This document shows positions 46,167-58,561 of a DNA stretch of 64,000 nucleotides, one piece after another; the stretch's first letter is position 1; every line of letters starts with the position of its first letter. The position numbers and the translations under genes were made by a program. The notes beneath the pieces are model-generated. The model searched no databases. It saw only the letters and a program-made list of their open reading frames with translations, and was not told the DNA's origin. Source of the stretch: Pyrenopolyporus hunteri (Eukaryota > Ascomycota > Sordariomycetes > Xylariales > Hypoxylaceae); contig CADCXC010000005.1 of assembly GCA_902806595.1 (NCBI GenBank), positions 2,666,001 through 2,730,000 of the forward strand. Reading direction: 5' to 3'.

Positions 46167-46838
46167 TTAGTCAGTGGTCTGCAACTTTTTGGCACGGTCT
46201 AGAGCAATATCAACCATCGCCTATGGAACAGGGCCCGGCCCAATATGTTAGCACTGAATTATCAGCGGGCATCTCTAGGTACTTCTTAATCACTTCCCCC
46301 TAGGTTGTATGCTTGGACTTACCTGGATAGCTTCTCGCTCTTCGGCTTTGATGTCCCCGCGGTCAATACGCTCCCGCATATTCTGCATGATGACCTCCCG
46401 GCTTCGACCATTCACAAACACCACGTACCGTAAGCCGGGGAACCTAGCCTCGTACTCTTCGTTAAGCGCCTTGAGCTTCGCGGCCTCTTCTACCCTCGCC
46501 TCGGAGGCGTCGGCGGCGTTTAAATGGGCTTGCTCGGCCCGGCTTTGAGCGCTCTCGACCTTCTTCTCGCCTAGGCGCGGGTGTGAACCAAGAATACCGT
46601 GGAGCTTCTTCCGAGAGTCTGGATCCGGGGACTGCGCTAGCTTGGACATAAGAGCCCCAACATGCTCGATAAGAGTGGTATACGTGGCGAAAGGAGTGGC
46701 GTGACTGCGGATCGCCGGGACTCCTAGGGCGTGAAGTTCTTCGGCTGGCTCGAAGAGTACATCAAGTGCGGACTTGATTGTGTCATCATCCGCCGCCGTT
46801 AGCGAGGAGATAGGCGGCAGCGCCGGAGGGGATGCCAT
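46167..46838 (-). CDS. OHCU decarboxylase (2-oxo-4-hydroxy-4-carboxy-5-ureidoimidazoline decarboxylase)
   Basis: Two exons, complement of 46838-46323 and 46220-46167, give 189 aa. The family signature GSHPRLGE lies at 84-91. The C-terminal helix AMVDIALDRAKKLQ is recovered only by splicing a 102-nt intron, since reading on past 46323 meets a stop 12 codons later. The start is ATG 46838; the frame further upstream has no ATG. The enzyme performs the last step that converts the uricase product to S-allantoin in urate catabolism, and in fungi it is usually cytosolic or peroxisomal. No peroxisomal SKL-type tail is present (it ends TTD). Uricase and HIU hydrolase are not in the window. Confidence 0.9.
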
Positions 46839-47632
46839 CTTGTACAAACTGCTCGCGTGTATGTCTTCACAACCTCTTTTATTTTCTTATTTGTTTTTCT
46901 TATTTATCTGTTTATTTCTTTTTCGTCCTCTCCAGTCAGAAGAATTACTGGAAATCATCTGTGTTACGGTTAAGTGTCTAGCGTCGAGGTTCGATTCCGG
47001 AGGCCCATTTTATCTATCAGGGACAGGGGTGCTGAATATCGGTACCGCAAACAGGAATTAGTGGTTGCGGATAGCAGTCGTTATGGAAAAGACGTTTTTC
47101 TCACTGAAATATTCAGTTGAAGGGGAATATTTTCTCCCTCCACGATAAGCAATTTAGGAAATTACAGGAGGACAGGAGTATACATAGTAGGAGCTCAGAG
47201 GGGACTACAACACTATAACAGGCGTACCGACCTAGGTAGGTACTTAATGTTACTTTACCTGCGTATGGTCTAAAATCTGGAATATTTGAAGACTTAAAGG
47301 GGACTAGGGGATTTCGAGAACCGTTGACCTAGAAGACTTGGAGGACGCAGCCGGCACTGTTCGGATATATATAGGACCGTTATCCTGCATTAGCTAATCT
47401 TGGTGGGTCTAGGTAGGTAGGTACCTAGCACTTACATAATTAGGTACTAATTAGCTACCTACCTGCGATACTTGCCCATCTAGAACTTTTCAACCAATCA
47501 ATTCAAAGTCAACACTGCAAGATCTCGAAGCTTTAGAGCTCGCAACGGCCTGCCAACTCGGAAACTCTATTAACTCGAGATCGATTTCGTCGACAAATAG
47601 ATGTTACCGTCGCCGACTTGAGGCTAACCGCG
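46839..47632. other. Divergent promoter region between OHCU decarboxylase and PRP19
   Basis: It has a T-rich stretch at 46870-46935 and TACC/GGTA motifs at 47228-47242 and 47410-47465. A GGTTCGATTCC at 46988 resembles a tRNA B box but lacks a tRNA fold. Confidence 0.55.
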
Positions 47633-49337
47633 ATGCTGTGTTCTCGTAAGTTCAACTTGAAATATAGCTCGCTACCTTAGATGAAATTAAAAACAAAAAA
47701 AAGACCTGGCGATCCTAACATCACATAGTTTCCGGTGAGGCTCCTCAAGAGCCCGTCGTCTCCAAATTGTCAGGTATGTACGCGATAGGGACAATCGCTT
47801 CCTGGCTTAAGCGCGTCGCTAACGCGCTGTCATTCCTAGGCGCCGTTTTCGAGAAGCGTTTGATCGAGAAATATATCGAGGAAAATGGAAAGGATCCCGT
47901 AAGCGGCGAAGACCTAACCCTCGACGACCTTCTTCCCATCAAGTCCTCTCGCGTTGTTCGTCCCCGACCGCCTACCCTAACCTCCATACCCGCTCTCCTC
48001 TCCACCTTCCAGAATGAATGGGACGCGCTGGCGCTAGAGACCTACAACCTGAGAGAACAGCTAGCGCGGACGCGAGAGGAGCTCGCGACCGCCCTCTACC
48101 AACACGACGCCGCCGTTCGCGTTATCGCGAGGCTGACCAAGGAGAGGGACGAGGCTAGGGATGCGCTGTCTAAGGTGACTGTGTCAGCAGGAAGCGCAAG
48201 CAACGGCGATGCCATGGCAGTAGATGCTGAGGCTCTGCCAGAGGAGCTTGCGACCAAGGTGGATGAGACGCAAGCTAGGTTCGTGTCACAGCTCTCCGTT
48301 CTTAGTGTGATTCAGCTAATATTTTAAAAGGCTATCCAAGAGTCGGAAGAAGCGACCCGTCCCCGAAGGATGGGCAACCGCCGAGGACGTCGCCTCGTTT
48401 GCCGTCGAGACAACGAACGCTCTCCCCGTCCCCCAGGCGACGACGGTTAGTGTCGAGGAGTCATACGCTGCCGTAGGCGGGTTGCAGGGCGACGTTGCAA
48501 TCTACTCGATTGATTCGGATAAGGTGGAACGCTCATTACAAGTCGATGAACCTGTGACGGATTCGATATGGGAAGGCTCTAAGGTCTTCTTCTCGACGTC
48601 CAAGGGCTCCGTGAAAGTCTTTGAGAGCGGTAATGAGATCGCGTCGTTTTCAGACCACGCCGGCCCTGTTACCGGCCTTGCAATTCATCCGAGTAAAGAG
48701 ATTCTCGCATCCGTCGGCTCGGATAAAAGTTTCGTCTTCTACGACTTAGTCAATTTACGCCGCGCCACGCGTGTGTACACCAATTCTAGTAAGTTTATGA
48801 TTACAAGTTTCGTAGGTTCGAGATGATATAGAATCATGTTGCTAACTGAATCGTGTAGCCTTGACGGCCTGCGCATTCCATCCTGACGGTCATATCTTCG
48901 CCGCCGGTACAAGCTCTGGCGAAATCAAGCTATTTTTGGCTAAGACAGGGGAAGAAGCCGCCTCGTTCACGCTTGGGGCTCCTGTACAAGCCATTGTCTT
49001 CTCCGAAAACGGTTTCTGGTTTGCAGCTACAGCGAAGGGACAGACTACAGTAACTATATACGATCTGCGCAAAGAGGGCGACGCCGCACAGGTCAAGGTG
49101 CTGGATATTGGGAGCGCAGTGCAGAGCCTGGCTTGGGACTATTCGCAGCAGTTCCTCGCAACGGCCGGGCCCGCGGGAGTGACGGTGCAACAGTACAGCA
49201 AAGGCTCCAAATCCTGGTCGGAGCCACTACGAGCAGCAGTCAGCGCGGTCAGTGTTAAGTGGGCAGCGAACGCGAAGAAGCTCGTGGCTGTAAATGGGGA
49301 CGGTGTGCTTAGCGTTCTGGCTGCCAAAGAGTCGTGA
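47633..49337 (+). CDS. PRP19: PRP19, U-box E3 ubiquitin ligase of the spliceosome
   Basis: Five exons, 47633-47645, 47729-47773, 47840-48278, 48331-48788 and 48859-49337, join to 1434 nt (477 aa), the usual Prp19 length. The first two exons are only 13 and 45 nt and build MLCSLSGEAPQEPVVSKLSG, the start of the U-box. Next come the coiled-coil region (WDALALETYNLREQLARTREELATALYQHDAAVRVIARL), the KKRPVPEGWAT linker and a WD40 propeller from about residue 210 to the end. Prp19 is the core of the NineTeen complex, which activates the spliceosome, and also acts in DNA repair. The intron after 48278 has a GTTCGT donor and an AAAAG acceptor, both atypical, but the protein fits exactly. Confidence 0.96.
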
Positions 49338-50659
49338 TTTTTAGGCAGGCGACATTCGTCCGGGGTAATCAGAAGAAGAAGAAGAAGAAGAAAAAAAGGC
49401 ACGGCTGGAATCAAACTGAGATAGCAGAAAGGCTATATGTAACCGCTCGGGGATTGTATCTTCAAATTCGTTGGCGCATAATACAATAGGGTGGCCAGAT
49501 GGTGAATGGATCAAATGTGATACCATTCTAGATTTTCTTCTCTTTCTTTTTGTTCTAAGAAAATTGCGGGCAAGTCAAACTAAGCGGTAGTTCGAATATC
49601 CAAAGTATAGGGCCCGTCTATCGAAGACATAACAATCAGCTTAGGAGATAATTCAGATGCTTCGCTTGACCTAGGTACCTATCTACCTACCTAGGTACCT
49701 AGGTACCTAGGGAGTGGCTAAATGATATATGTATAGACCTACCCTACCCAAATGTATAGTATGTACCATAGGGCTGTCGGTGCGGCTGAATCACCTGCGG
49801 GGTGGAAATACCCATCTTATCAAGCATCGGGGTTTAGATAAAGGCAATAAAAGATAGGGTACCCGCGTACATTAGGTACCTTAAGTAATCCGTAGGTACG
49901 GCACACGTAATGAGGCGTCATCCTTGCCGCGGATAGGTACAAACGAGGAAGTAAGCAATAAGTTAGGTACGTGCCTCCTAAACCCGGTAACGAACAACCT
50001 CTGCGCACGTACAAACAAGCAAGAGCATCCGGCCAGGCTTGACTTACCAATGTGAATTTCGCCATTGGCATCGCCTTTTCAGCATCACCTTTATTTTTTT
50101 AACCCTCAACATAGTTTTATCAACCTTACACTCCTTTCTTCTCCACGCTCACCACACCCACCATTTGTACCCCTCCTGCCCTTTCTAACCCTTCCAACTG
50201 CTCACTCCTCACCTTTCGCACTACTCCAAATTTAAATTATTCGAAGTCAAGGTGCCCGCTCTCGCGACTCGCACCTCACTTAACATTCGAGGCAAAAAAT
50301 TAACGCGACGTACGCCAACATAGAAGTACTCTTCCGCCCTATAATCACCGCCCCACCACGAAGCAGGCGACATTGGTCGGCGCAGAGTGAGCAAGTGACA
50401 CGAATAGATAAATGAAGAGAGCCTGATTCCGGAAGAAAAGGAAGGAAAAGCGAAGAATATGGTAATGCAGCATTGATCGCCTTACGTCTTTACAAACCTG
50501 GTCTCTTGAGTCCAGGTTGGCCTGGTCGGTAAGTTCCTGCACAACCCCCACAAAGTGTCGAGTTTGCACAGTTTTATCAAACCTCGAACCTGACGTTCCA
50601 TTGACGCATACCCGCCCGTCTTCTTCCCACGTACTGACCACCGTGCCTCAGCCCGATCC
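49338..50659. other. Intergenic with microsatellite, TACC cluster and long leader
   Basis: A (GAA)n microsatellite lies at 49371-49398. A compound palindromic run of CTAGGTACC units lies at 49670-49712. A pyrimidine-rich stretch at 50090-50230 looks like the promoter or start of a long leader for the RING gene that begins at 50660. Confidence 0.6.
49371..49398. repeat. (GAA)n microsatellite
   Basis: About eight GAA units grading into an A run, just after the PRP19 stop. Confidence 0.85.
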
Positions 50660-52285
50660 ATGACCACTCGCAGAGGTCTTGATATGGCCGAAATCCCAGA
50701 TTCTGATTCACCCGATCCCTTATCGTCGACCCCTCTCGACTTTGTCGCAACTCCTACCGCCTCTCTACCCAGCTCGGAGGCCTATCTAGATGACATAGAC
50801 TCTTTACCGTCCGATTCTACCCAGAGCTACGTAGAAGAGCCTCGACAGATTCACGGTCGGATTTTTGCCCATAGCAGCAGCTCTGCATCCGATAGCACAT
50901 CCGATATTACCTCTTCTCTCATGTCGTCCAGCGATAATGGCGATTTCCCGGAATATATAGACCCAAGCTATTCTGGCGAATCTCAGGTAGACAGCGATGA
51001 CGCACCCATGGATTCCTTTCACATCAGTGTCCTGAGGGATACCAACCAACTTTTCGATCCTTTCGAGCCGGAAGAAAGCTTGTTTGTGGACGACCAGCAC
51101 AACGAGGACGACAATATCGACCTAGTTGGCCCTCAACACGCTACTAGCCCCGATTCCTGGTTAGGCGATTCTGAGGACGGTCACCCGGTAGACAACTATC
51201 TCCGAGCTGTAATGATGGATGGGTTTCAGCAGCTGGAGGACCTGGGCGACGAGTTAGTGGGAATGGAAGTTCAGCCGACCGGCAACCCCCGAGCTCAGAG
51301 ACAAAGGCAGCAGCAACCCCAAGGACAGCCCGAGGTGATTGATTTAACGGGTGATAACGACAGCCCCATTCGACCTCCTCCTCAAAGCCGCTCTCGTAAC
51401 GCACGCCGGCGACGTTCGCAACAGCGCAGTACCCCCCCTCGGCTGGCCCGAAGTGATACTGGCTACATGGGATCCCACACGGTCATCGATCTCGTTTCGG
51501 ACTCGGATGACGAACCTACTATGATGCTGCCTCCCAGACGAAGCAACCCTCCACGCAACGCCAACCAAGATGGCCCTCCCCCACGCCTAATTAATACGCT
51601 ACCACCTACGCAACCGGATATCTTACCCGGCCGCAACGCTCTCCACCAGATTCAACAGCTCATTCATAACATCCCTCTATTCCGTCTGCTCAACCATCAG
51701 CAAGCCATGGCGAGCAATCACGACGACGACCTAGTCATGCTAGGCCAACGCCATGTTATGCCTAATACATTGCCTCAAGCCGACCTTGCGCCGGTGAATC
51801 TCGACTACATTGCCCATCCCTTCGCGAATCCGCCACCGGTGCCGGGCGGGTCTAATTCGAAGCCTCCCCACGATCCTCCGAAAGAGACAAGACCGGGCTT
51901 TACTAGAAACACGGGCGAGGACGTCGTGGCCATCTGCCCGAGTTGCGACGAGGAGCTAGCGTACGACCCGGAAGAAGAACCGCCTGCGCCCGCTAGGAAG
52001 GCCCGCACGAAGAAAGACAAGGCGGAGCACCATTTCTGGGCCGTTAAGGCCTGTGGACATGTGAGCATTCCTTCTTGAGCGTCTATTCTTGGCGACGACA
52101 TATTGACATGCTTTTAGGTGTACTGCCGAAAATGCTTCGAGAACCGCAAGCCTGTGGGCAAAAATCCCGTGCCCGTGGGCTTCCGTCCAGACACTAGCGG
52201 CCCCAAAAATAAGGTGCTCTGCGCCGTGGAAGATTGCGACTCGGATGTCAGTGCGAAGTCTGCCTGGGTTGGCATCTTCCTTTGA
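50660..52285 (+). CDS. RING-finger protein with SUMO-interaction motifs (candidate SUMO-targeted ubiquitin ligase)
   Basis: Two exons, 50660-52060 and 52118-52285, give 522 aa. Unspliced, the frame ends a few codons into the intron and loses half the zinc site. A C-terminal RING-like domain has Cys 426 and 429, Cys465-Gly-His467, Cys470, Cys473, Cys502 and Cys507, with an insert of about 35 residues in the first loop. The first 400 residues are disordered and acidic and carry VIDLT (226-230) and VIDLVSDSDDE (275-285), close matches to the SUMO-interaction consensus, plus weaker IDLVG near 153. RING plus tandem SIMs is the layout of STUbLs such as Slx8/Rfp and RNF4. The assignment is inference; activity is not shown. 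An alternative start lies at Met 9 (50684). Confidence 0.78.
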
Positions 52286-53364
52286 TCTCCTCAGTTGTTA
52301 TTGATCCGACCCACGGGTTGTTTTATATACCCGATTCGAGGTTCTACCATGACATTGTCACAACACTTCAGGTATTCACATTTGCATCTCAAGGCGTTAT
52401 GTTCGGGCAAGGTTATACCAGCCATGAAAAATGGTGATCGGAAGGAAACTCGGTGGGGTTATGGGTCTATGCACATTGGTCTCTTTTTCCCTTTTTTTCC
52501 CTTTTATTCCGCGTGGTCTTGCGGTGTATGTATTCTCACGAACCCGCACCCGATTGCGTCTAGGACTCGGCTTCGGTCCCCAACTTATGCGTTAGTTGGT
52601 GCCACTCGGCATACATGCAACATGGAGTCTGGTGGATCTGAGGAACGAGGTGTGCTTAGCCACCTCGGTCACCCCGCGATCCGCTGCGGTATACCTAACC
52701 GCGTAAGCTATAATAGGCTTTCTCCTGGTTTATAGAAGCAATAAACGCATTAATGCTTGCCGAAAACAAGCGCTACCTAATCGGCAACACATCAGGGTAT
52801 TCTCCGATCCCTCTTGGGTCTCGCAAAATGTTTGCTTAACATATGTCCCCCGAAAGAAACCAGAACGTAGTTTAGGCATCAACCTAGGCTGTTGCTATTG
52901 GGTGGTGGATAGTAGTCCGTCAACATCTGAGTCTTTAGCCAGCATCAACTCTCGATACTAACCAATCCAACAACAAACTTTCATTGGTGATTTCCTCTTG
53001 TAACAGGGGTTTCCACCAGTTACGGGATTAGTGCTGACAGAACGGACATAACGGCATGGTCCCAACGGCCCCTTACCATTGGCCCCCCAAGTCTTAGAAG
53101 AACACCACTCGAAGAGACATCCTCAGTTCACTCGACTAAAACCCTAACATAGGTAGGCTTGGTATTATTGTTAATGTTAAACGGCATTGATGCTCAAGAT
53201 TCCGTTCCTGACAATGATCAAGTTAGTATAACTAATATTTTCCTCGTCACTTAACTTTAATATCCTTCGTAGTAATGAAGCCGATCTTCAGATTTGTCTC
53301 AAATCGCCTTAATAGAAAAACGCAGCGCTTTTCAGACTAGCTACCCATTCACCAGTCGTTAGCA
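52286..53364. other. Intergenic, no gene recognised
   Basis: A frame open across 52295-52735 has no recognisable domain and overlaps the 3' end of the RING gene region. A T-rich run lies at 52485-52510. No repeat stands out. Confidence 0.55.
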
Positions 53365-55775
53365 ATGTTCACCGCACATCCAGGTTCATTTACCACCTCA
53401 AGTTCGCCTCAGCCCAGAACTGTCGAACCTAGTTCGAATTCCGCTTCTCCGAACAGCCCACAACCTCTACGGCCCCGGCAGAAGCGAAGCCAGGTTGCGC
53501 GCGCTTGGTAAGTTACCGCACCCTTTCACGTCATGCCCTATCCATTAACCATCCTACCAGTGACAATTGCCGTATACACAGGGTTAAATGCGACAATAAT
53601 TACCCTTGCCTCAACTGTCAGAGCAGGGGAAGCCAGTGCAGCAATGACCGCACAGGCGGGATTCGGACTCTCCCACACGCGTTCCGTGAGATAGAACGGC
53701 TTAAACAGCGAAACCAAGAACTTCAAAGAGAGCTGGAAGAGGAACGCAACCGCAACAGGGAACAGGCCGTCGTATCGTCTAATTCTCAGCTTCCGACCCC
53801 CCCAACCGCCTCCTCCGTCTCAACCAATGCCCTTGCAACGCCGCCAGATCCCTCTCCAGGTACCAGAGGGCCTTCCAAGAAATACTGGCAAGGCATCTAC
53901 ACCAGCACGGCTAGGTCCCCATCGAAGACTTGGTATGGCCCTTCGTCTCTACTCTACTTTATCAGCCGCCTGAATACCTTCTTGGCCTCTACGCTACAGC
54001 AGCATCTTCCTGAAAGCTGTATGCAGCCAAACTCCGCTAGCAGACTACTCGACGGCCCCGCGAGTCCTCCCGAAAAGCCAGGGGGTGAACGTGAGCGAGA
54101 GCTACCTAATGATCCCCTCAAAGCCAAAGAGTATCTAACTCCTACGCAGGAGGAATATTTTCTAGATCTCTACTGGCAGTCGCACCACACCTCGCTCCTC
54201 ATCCTCGACGAGGACGAGTTCAAGAGCCACTATAAATCTTTGTGGGCCGGTTCGGGGAAAAGCCGCAGACCGTCAGCCCTCGTCGATATCGTTATAGCCC
54301 TGTGCTTGCAATACGGCATGGCTCGTGGCCGAGGCACCAGCACTTCGCTACCACGAAGCGCCGACGTCGACACCAACGACGCGACCATTGCCGGTCGCTG
54401 GCATTACTGCCGATGCCAGAATCTTCTGGCCTGCGAATTAGAAAGTCCGACCATATCGACTCTACAGTGCAATATATTATCCGTAATATGGCTTTGCTGT
54501 GCGTCCTTCCAGAACATGGCAGATAGCACACTAGCCATCACAACGAGGACAGCTCAGATGCTCGGCCTTCACCTACCACCGCAACACAACATGTCGCAGC
54601 GCGAGAAGGAGATGCGAAAGCGCCTATGGTGGTCCATCTACGTTCTCGAAACGAAGACTAGTATGAAGTTGGGTCGACCATTCATGCTCCACCTGTCACA
54701 CGCGACCTGTGACCTTCCCGGCGACGACCACGAAGCTGCCGCGCTGTCTGGGTCGAATTTCGCACCTTTAGGCGATAATATCACCTGGCTCAGCTGGAAC
54801 CTACATAATACGAAGCTTCTCATTACCGTTCGCGAGATCTACACTGCCTTCTATGATAAATATCCCGACTTCGTGGACGGCGACGACAGCCAGGCGATTT
54901 ACAACGTACCAAGTGCCATGGAGGCATACGCTGGTTTCCTCATTGATCACATGAAGGCCCTGGAGCGATGGGTCCAGGATGTGCCCGACGCGCTGAAGAC
55001 GCAGCGGAAAGACGAGGGAATTCCTCTATCAACGGACCTCAAACCTCTCGACATCGAGCAGTTCGCCCCGCTCTGGGTGCAGCGCCAACGTTTACTTCTA
55101 GAGTTATTATATCACAACCTATGTACTAATCTATACCGACCATTCATTTCCTTCAAGCTATCTCCAGCCCCGTCGCCGTTATCATCGCCCCAGTCTTCAT
55201 CTCTGGCGGGGTCTTGTGCTCGCAGCTGCGCCGAACACGCCATGGCGTTCACGCATATCATGAGGCAGGTATTATCGACGACGGACATACTTACGGGCTG
55301 GCAAGAGGCTTTTCAGTGGCAATGGAATTGCGCCATGACGCTGCTCGGTTTTATCCTCACGTATCCGCGCGGGGAGCTGACGCAGGCGGCGCGGGAGGCT
55401 GTGAATGCATCCGTTGAGGCCCTGGGCATCTTTGGTAGCAGCTTCGCGGTAGCCGCCAGCGCTGCCGAACTAGTGCGCGGGCTGAGCGTGACGGTAGATC
55501 ACGTTATTGCGCCGGAACCAGAAACCCGAGTGCAGTCTGTCAATGAAGGAGACGGGATTATCGCCCACGGAGGCCAGTCCCTAGCCATGATGCCTCAGGA
55601 TGAGCAGCAGACAGCGACAGGGGCAGGCCAGACGGATATCGGGTTTCTGGGATTCGACGAAGATACAGTGGCCGTGATGCAGGGCATTCTAGCGGGTTCG
55701 ATGGACTTGGCTTTCGCCGTCGACGGTTACAACTCCACGAATGTTCTATGGCCCAACATGGATCCTACAGAATAA
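53365..55775 (+). CDS. Zn2Cys6 transcription factor with fungal-specific TF domain
   Basis: Two exons, 53365-53507 and 53561-55775, join to 785 aa; the 53-nt intron splits the first zinc cysteine codon. The cluster is Cys 48, 51, 58, 64, 67 and 74 (CX2CX6CX5CX2CX6C), preceded by a basic RPRQKRSQVAR and followed by a coiled coil (EIERLKQRNQELQRELEEERNR). The fungal_trans domain spans about 230-560, with RKRLWWSIYVLETKTSMKLGRP as its signature. The tail is acidic with hydrophobic residues (GFLGFDEDTVAVMQ) and may activate transcription. A major-facilitator exporter and an alcohol dehydrogenase follow on the same strand, so it could control them. The target sugar or metabolite is unknown. Confidence 0.93.
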
Positions 55776-56740
55776 CAAACCACCAAGTAAAAGTTTAAGA
55801 TACCACCTAATAAAATAAAGGAATAGACAGTGCCAGATAATAGAGTTAAGGCGTAATCCGCCAGATTATTTAGCAATAGCAATGGCATCTCTGTGCCTTT
55901 ATCGTAGACTTTAGCATCCCAAAAGAGGTAGATATATACGAATATTAGCGATTTATCTACACCGTAGATTCCAGTAGCATCCCATGTTTTTCCTACGGCA
56001 CGACCGTAAAAGTCAAGAAAACCTTAGGCGGCCACCATAGTTATTTCCTGCAATTTCTCTACATTGGATACGACTTCACTCATCCGAAATTTGAAAAGTG
56101 TTCTAACGTTAGGGGGGCATCAGGGAGTTAAGGTGGAGTAAATCCCCGGATATCTCACCAACAGGAGCTACTCCTCGCCTCCGCAGAAAAGTCAGCATTT
56201 CCAATAGTGGGCAGGGCCGGAGACGCGGAGGGGCGGAATAGATCCGGGGAGACTAAAAGCTGTCTTTGCCAAGAAGGAGTTCCGGGAAGAGGATGACAGC
56301 AACGGTTCCGACAGCTGCTCAATGGAACAGCTTCACGCAACTCTAGATGGATATAACCCTCGTTCGGCCCAGGACCACTTGTGGATATAAAGGAATGAGA
56401 AGCTTAGCTCTGGAGATAGGAGATTATGATGGTGAAATGCGAATTCTACTTGGCAGGAACCCTAAACGCCGGGGCTAGCGATTCCAGTCGAGCAAATCGT
56501 TATGGACTCATCCCCCGTATGGTTCCAATACACTCTATATTGTACGTCTCTACGACTCAATAGGTGCCGGGTACGACCTGTTATAGACCGTAATAAAGTA
56601 GATAACGAGATACCAATGCTTAGCTACACAATGCCTATATTTCAAATAAAAGGCTTGCCACAATACCTTCAATCCTAACCCTTTCTCCTTCGCTGTTCAT
56701 CCTCTCGAGTTCTTCTGGTTAGTCCACCAGTCCCATCACA
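55776..56740. other. Intergenic, promoter of the MFS exporter
   Basis: A GATATAAAG TATA-like box lies near 56385. No gene is recognised; frames at 56155-56340 are short. Confidence 0.5.
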
Positions 56741-58561
56741 ATGGAGAAGGGCACATACAAGCCAAGGTCTGAATCAACCCAGAACGCCGACTCAAACATG
56801 ACGGAGACTCGAGAACAGACGCAGAATCAGACCACGCCGCCCAACGAACCCGCCAACGAGAAGGGCGGCGAGCCGCAAGAGCGTTCAGTAAAGGGGCTTC
56901 GGTGGTTTTCGATCTGCCTGTCCATCTTCTCGGCCAACCTGCTGTTCGGACTCGACAACACCATCGCAGCCGATATCCAGGGGGCGGTCGCCGAGACATA
57001 TAACAACACGGAACAGCTAGGATGGCTAGGCGTCGGCTTCGCGCTAGGCTCCGCGGCAGGTATCCTGCCCCTCGGAAAAGCGTACGGTATCTTCGACAAC
57101 AAGCTCGTGTTCATCTCATGCCTGGTCAACTTCGCGGCCGCTAGTGCGCTATGCGGCGCCGCGCCGAGCATGAACGCCATGATCGTAGGTCGTGTGTGGG
57201 CTGGCTTCGGCGGCGCTGGCATGTATCTGGGTACTCTGAATCTGTCGACGGCTCTCGTGCTCCCCAAGGAGCAACCGATTTACGTTGCGCTCACGGGATT
57301 CGTTTACGGAAGCGGATGTATTCTTGGGCCTATCGTTGGAGGTCTCCTTGCGGATAGCGCCGCGACGTGGCGATGGGTGAGTGTTGCCCGACCCCTATTC
57401 TCAGCAGCCCGATCCTATAGAGTCATTAACCAGCTGATATCATTCCAATTCCAACTAATACGAAACGATTCCTAGGGCTTCTACCTAAACCTCATCATCT
57501 TTGCCGTGATGGCACCCATCTACATATTCATAGTCCCGTCCATCCCACGGCGGCAAGAACTAAGCTTTCTCGAGAAACTGAAGCTGATCGACTGGCTCGG
57601 CATCCTCCTCAACTCGGGCATGTACTGCAGCTTCACCGTGGCCTTCCTCTTCGGCGGCGTGCTATGGGCCTGGAACGACGGGCGCACCATCACCTTCATC
57701 GTGCTCTTCGGGGTCCTGCTCATCGCCTTCGCCACGACGCAGAAGTTCTGCATCCTAACCGACAAGGCCAACAGGCTGTTCCCGTGCAGCTTCCTGCGGA
57801 ACCCGCAGCTCGTGCTCCTGTACGTCCTCATGGCCTGCACGGGCGGCGCCAGCATCTTCGTCGCCGTCTACTACATCCCGCTGTACTACCTGTTCGCGCG
57901 CGGCGACAGCGGCACCGAGGCCGCCGTCCGCCTGCTGCCCTACATCTGCTTCTACGTCGCCAGCATCCTGACCTGCGGGGCCGTCATGGGCCGCGTGGGC
58001 TACCACATGGTGTGGTTCCTGGTATCCGGGCTCATCCTAACGGCCGGCGCGGCCGCCATGTACACCGTGACGCCGTCGACGCCCAACGCCAACATCGTCG
58101 GGTACACGATCCTCCTGGGGGTCGGGATGACGGCGTCGCAGGCGCCGTACGCGGTGGGCCACCTGCTCGTGGAGCCGGCGCGCGCGGCGGACCTGATCCA
58201 GTTCATCAACATCTCGCAGGGGTCGTCGCAGCTGATCGGGCTGGCCGTCGCGAGCGCCGTCTTCCAGAGCGAGGCGTTCGCCGGCATCCGCCGCATCCTG
58301 GGCCCCGAGACGTACGCCGACGCCGACATCCAGGCCGCCATGGCCGGCGCCCGCAGCGAGGTGCTGACCAGCGCGCCGCCCGAGATCCGCGACGCCGCCA
58401 TCGCGGTGATCGTTCGCGCCATCGATAAGGTCTGGCTGCTCGTCGTCGCGGCCGGAGCCTTGCATACGGTGTGCTCGGTGTTCTTGAGGCGCGAGCGCTT
58501 CGTGAAGCCTGCGGGGAGAGACCCAGAGGAGGCGTCCGCACCTATGATGATGGTCTTCTAG
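56741..58561 (+). CDS. MFS drug:H+ antiporter, DHA2 (14-TM) family
   Basis: Exons 56741-57376 and 57476-58561 (99-nt intron) give 573 aa. After a hydrophilic N-tail of about 50 residues, the first helix contains LDNTIAADIQGAV, a variant of the LDxTIV motif that marks the DHA2 branch. GRVWAGFGGAGMYLG (motif C region) and about 14 hydrophobic segments follow, with DWLG in the middle. Fungal relatives export toxins, fungicides or secondary metabolites, or take up siderophores; the substrate cannot be told. The second exon is strikingly GC-rich at third positions (57660-58450), so long antisense and frame-shifted frames lie across it. It sits between a Zn2Cys6 regulator and an alcohol dehydrogenase. 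Confidence 0.92.

Noticed and set aside
46985..47010. tRNA-like B box GGTTCGATTCC
   Set aside because: The T-arm stem does not pair beyond about two bases and no acceptor stem or A box can be placed upstream.
57664..58428. Long frames on both strands (254 and 195 codons) inside the exporter gene
   Set aside because: They are shadows of the GC-rich third positions of exon 2; the peptides are Arg/His/Pro/Gly-rich with no domain.
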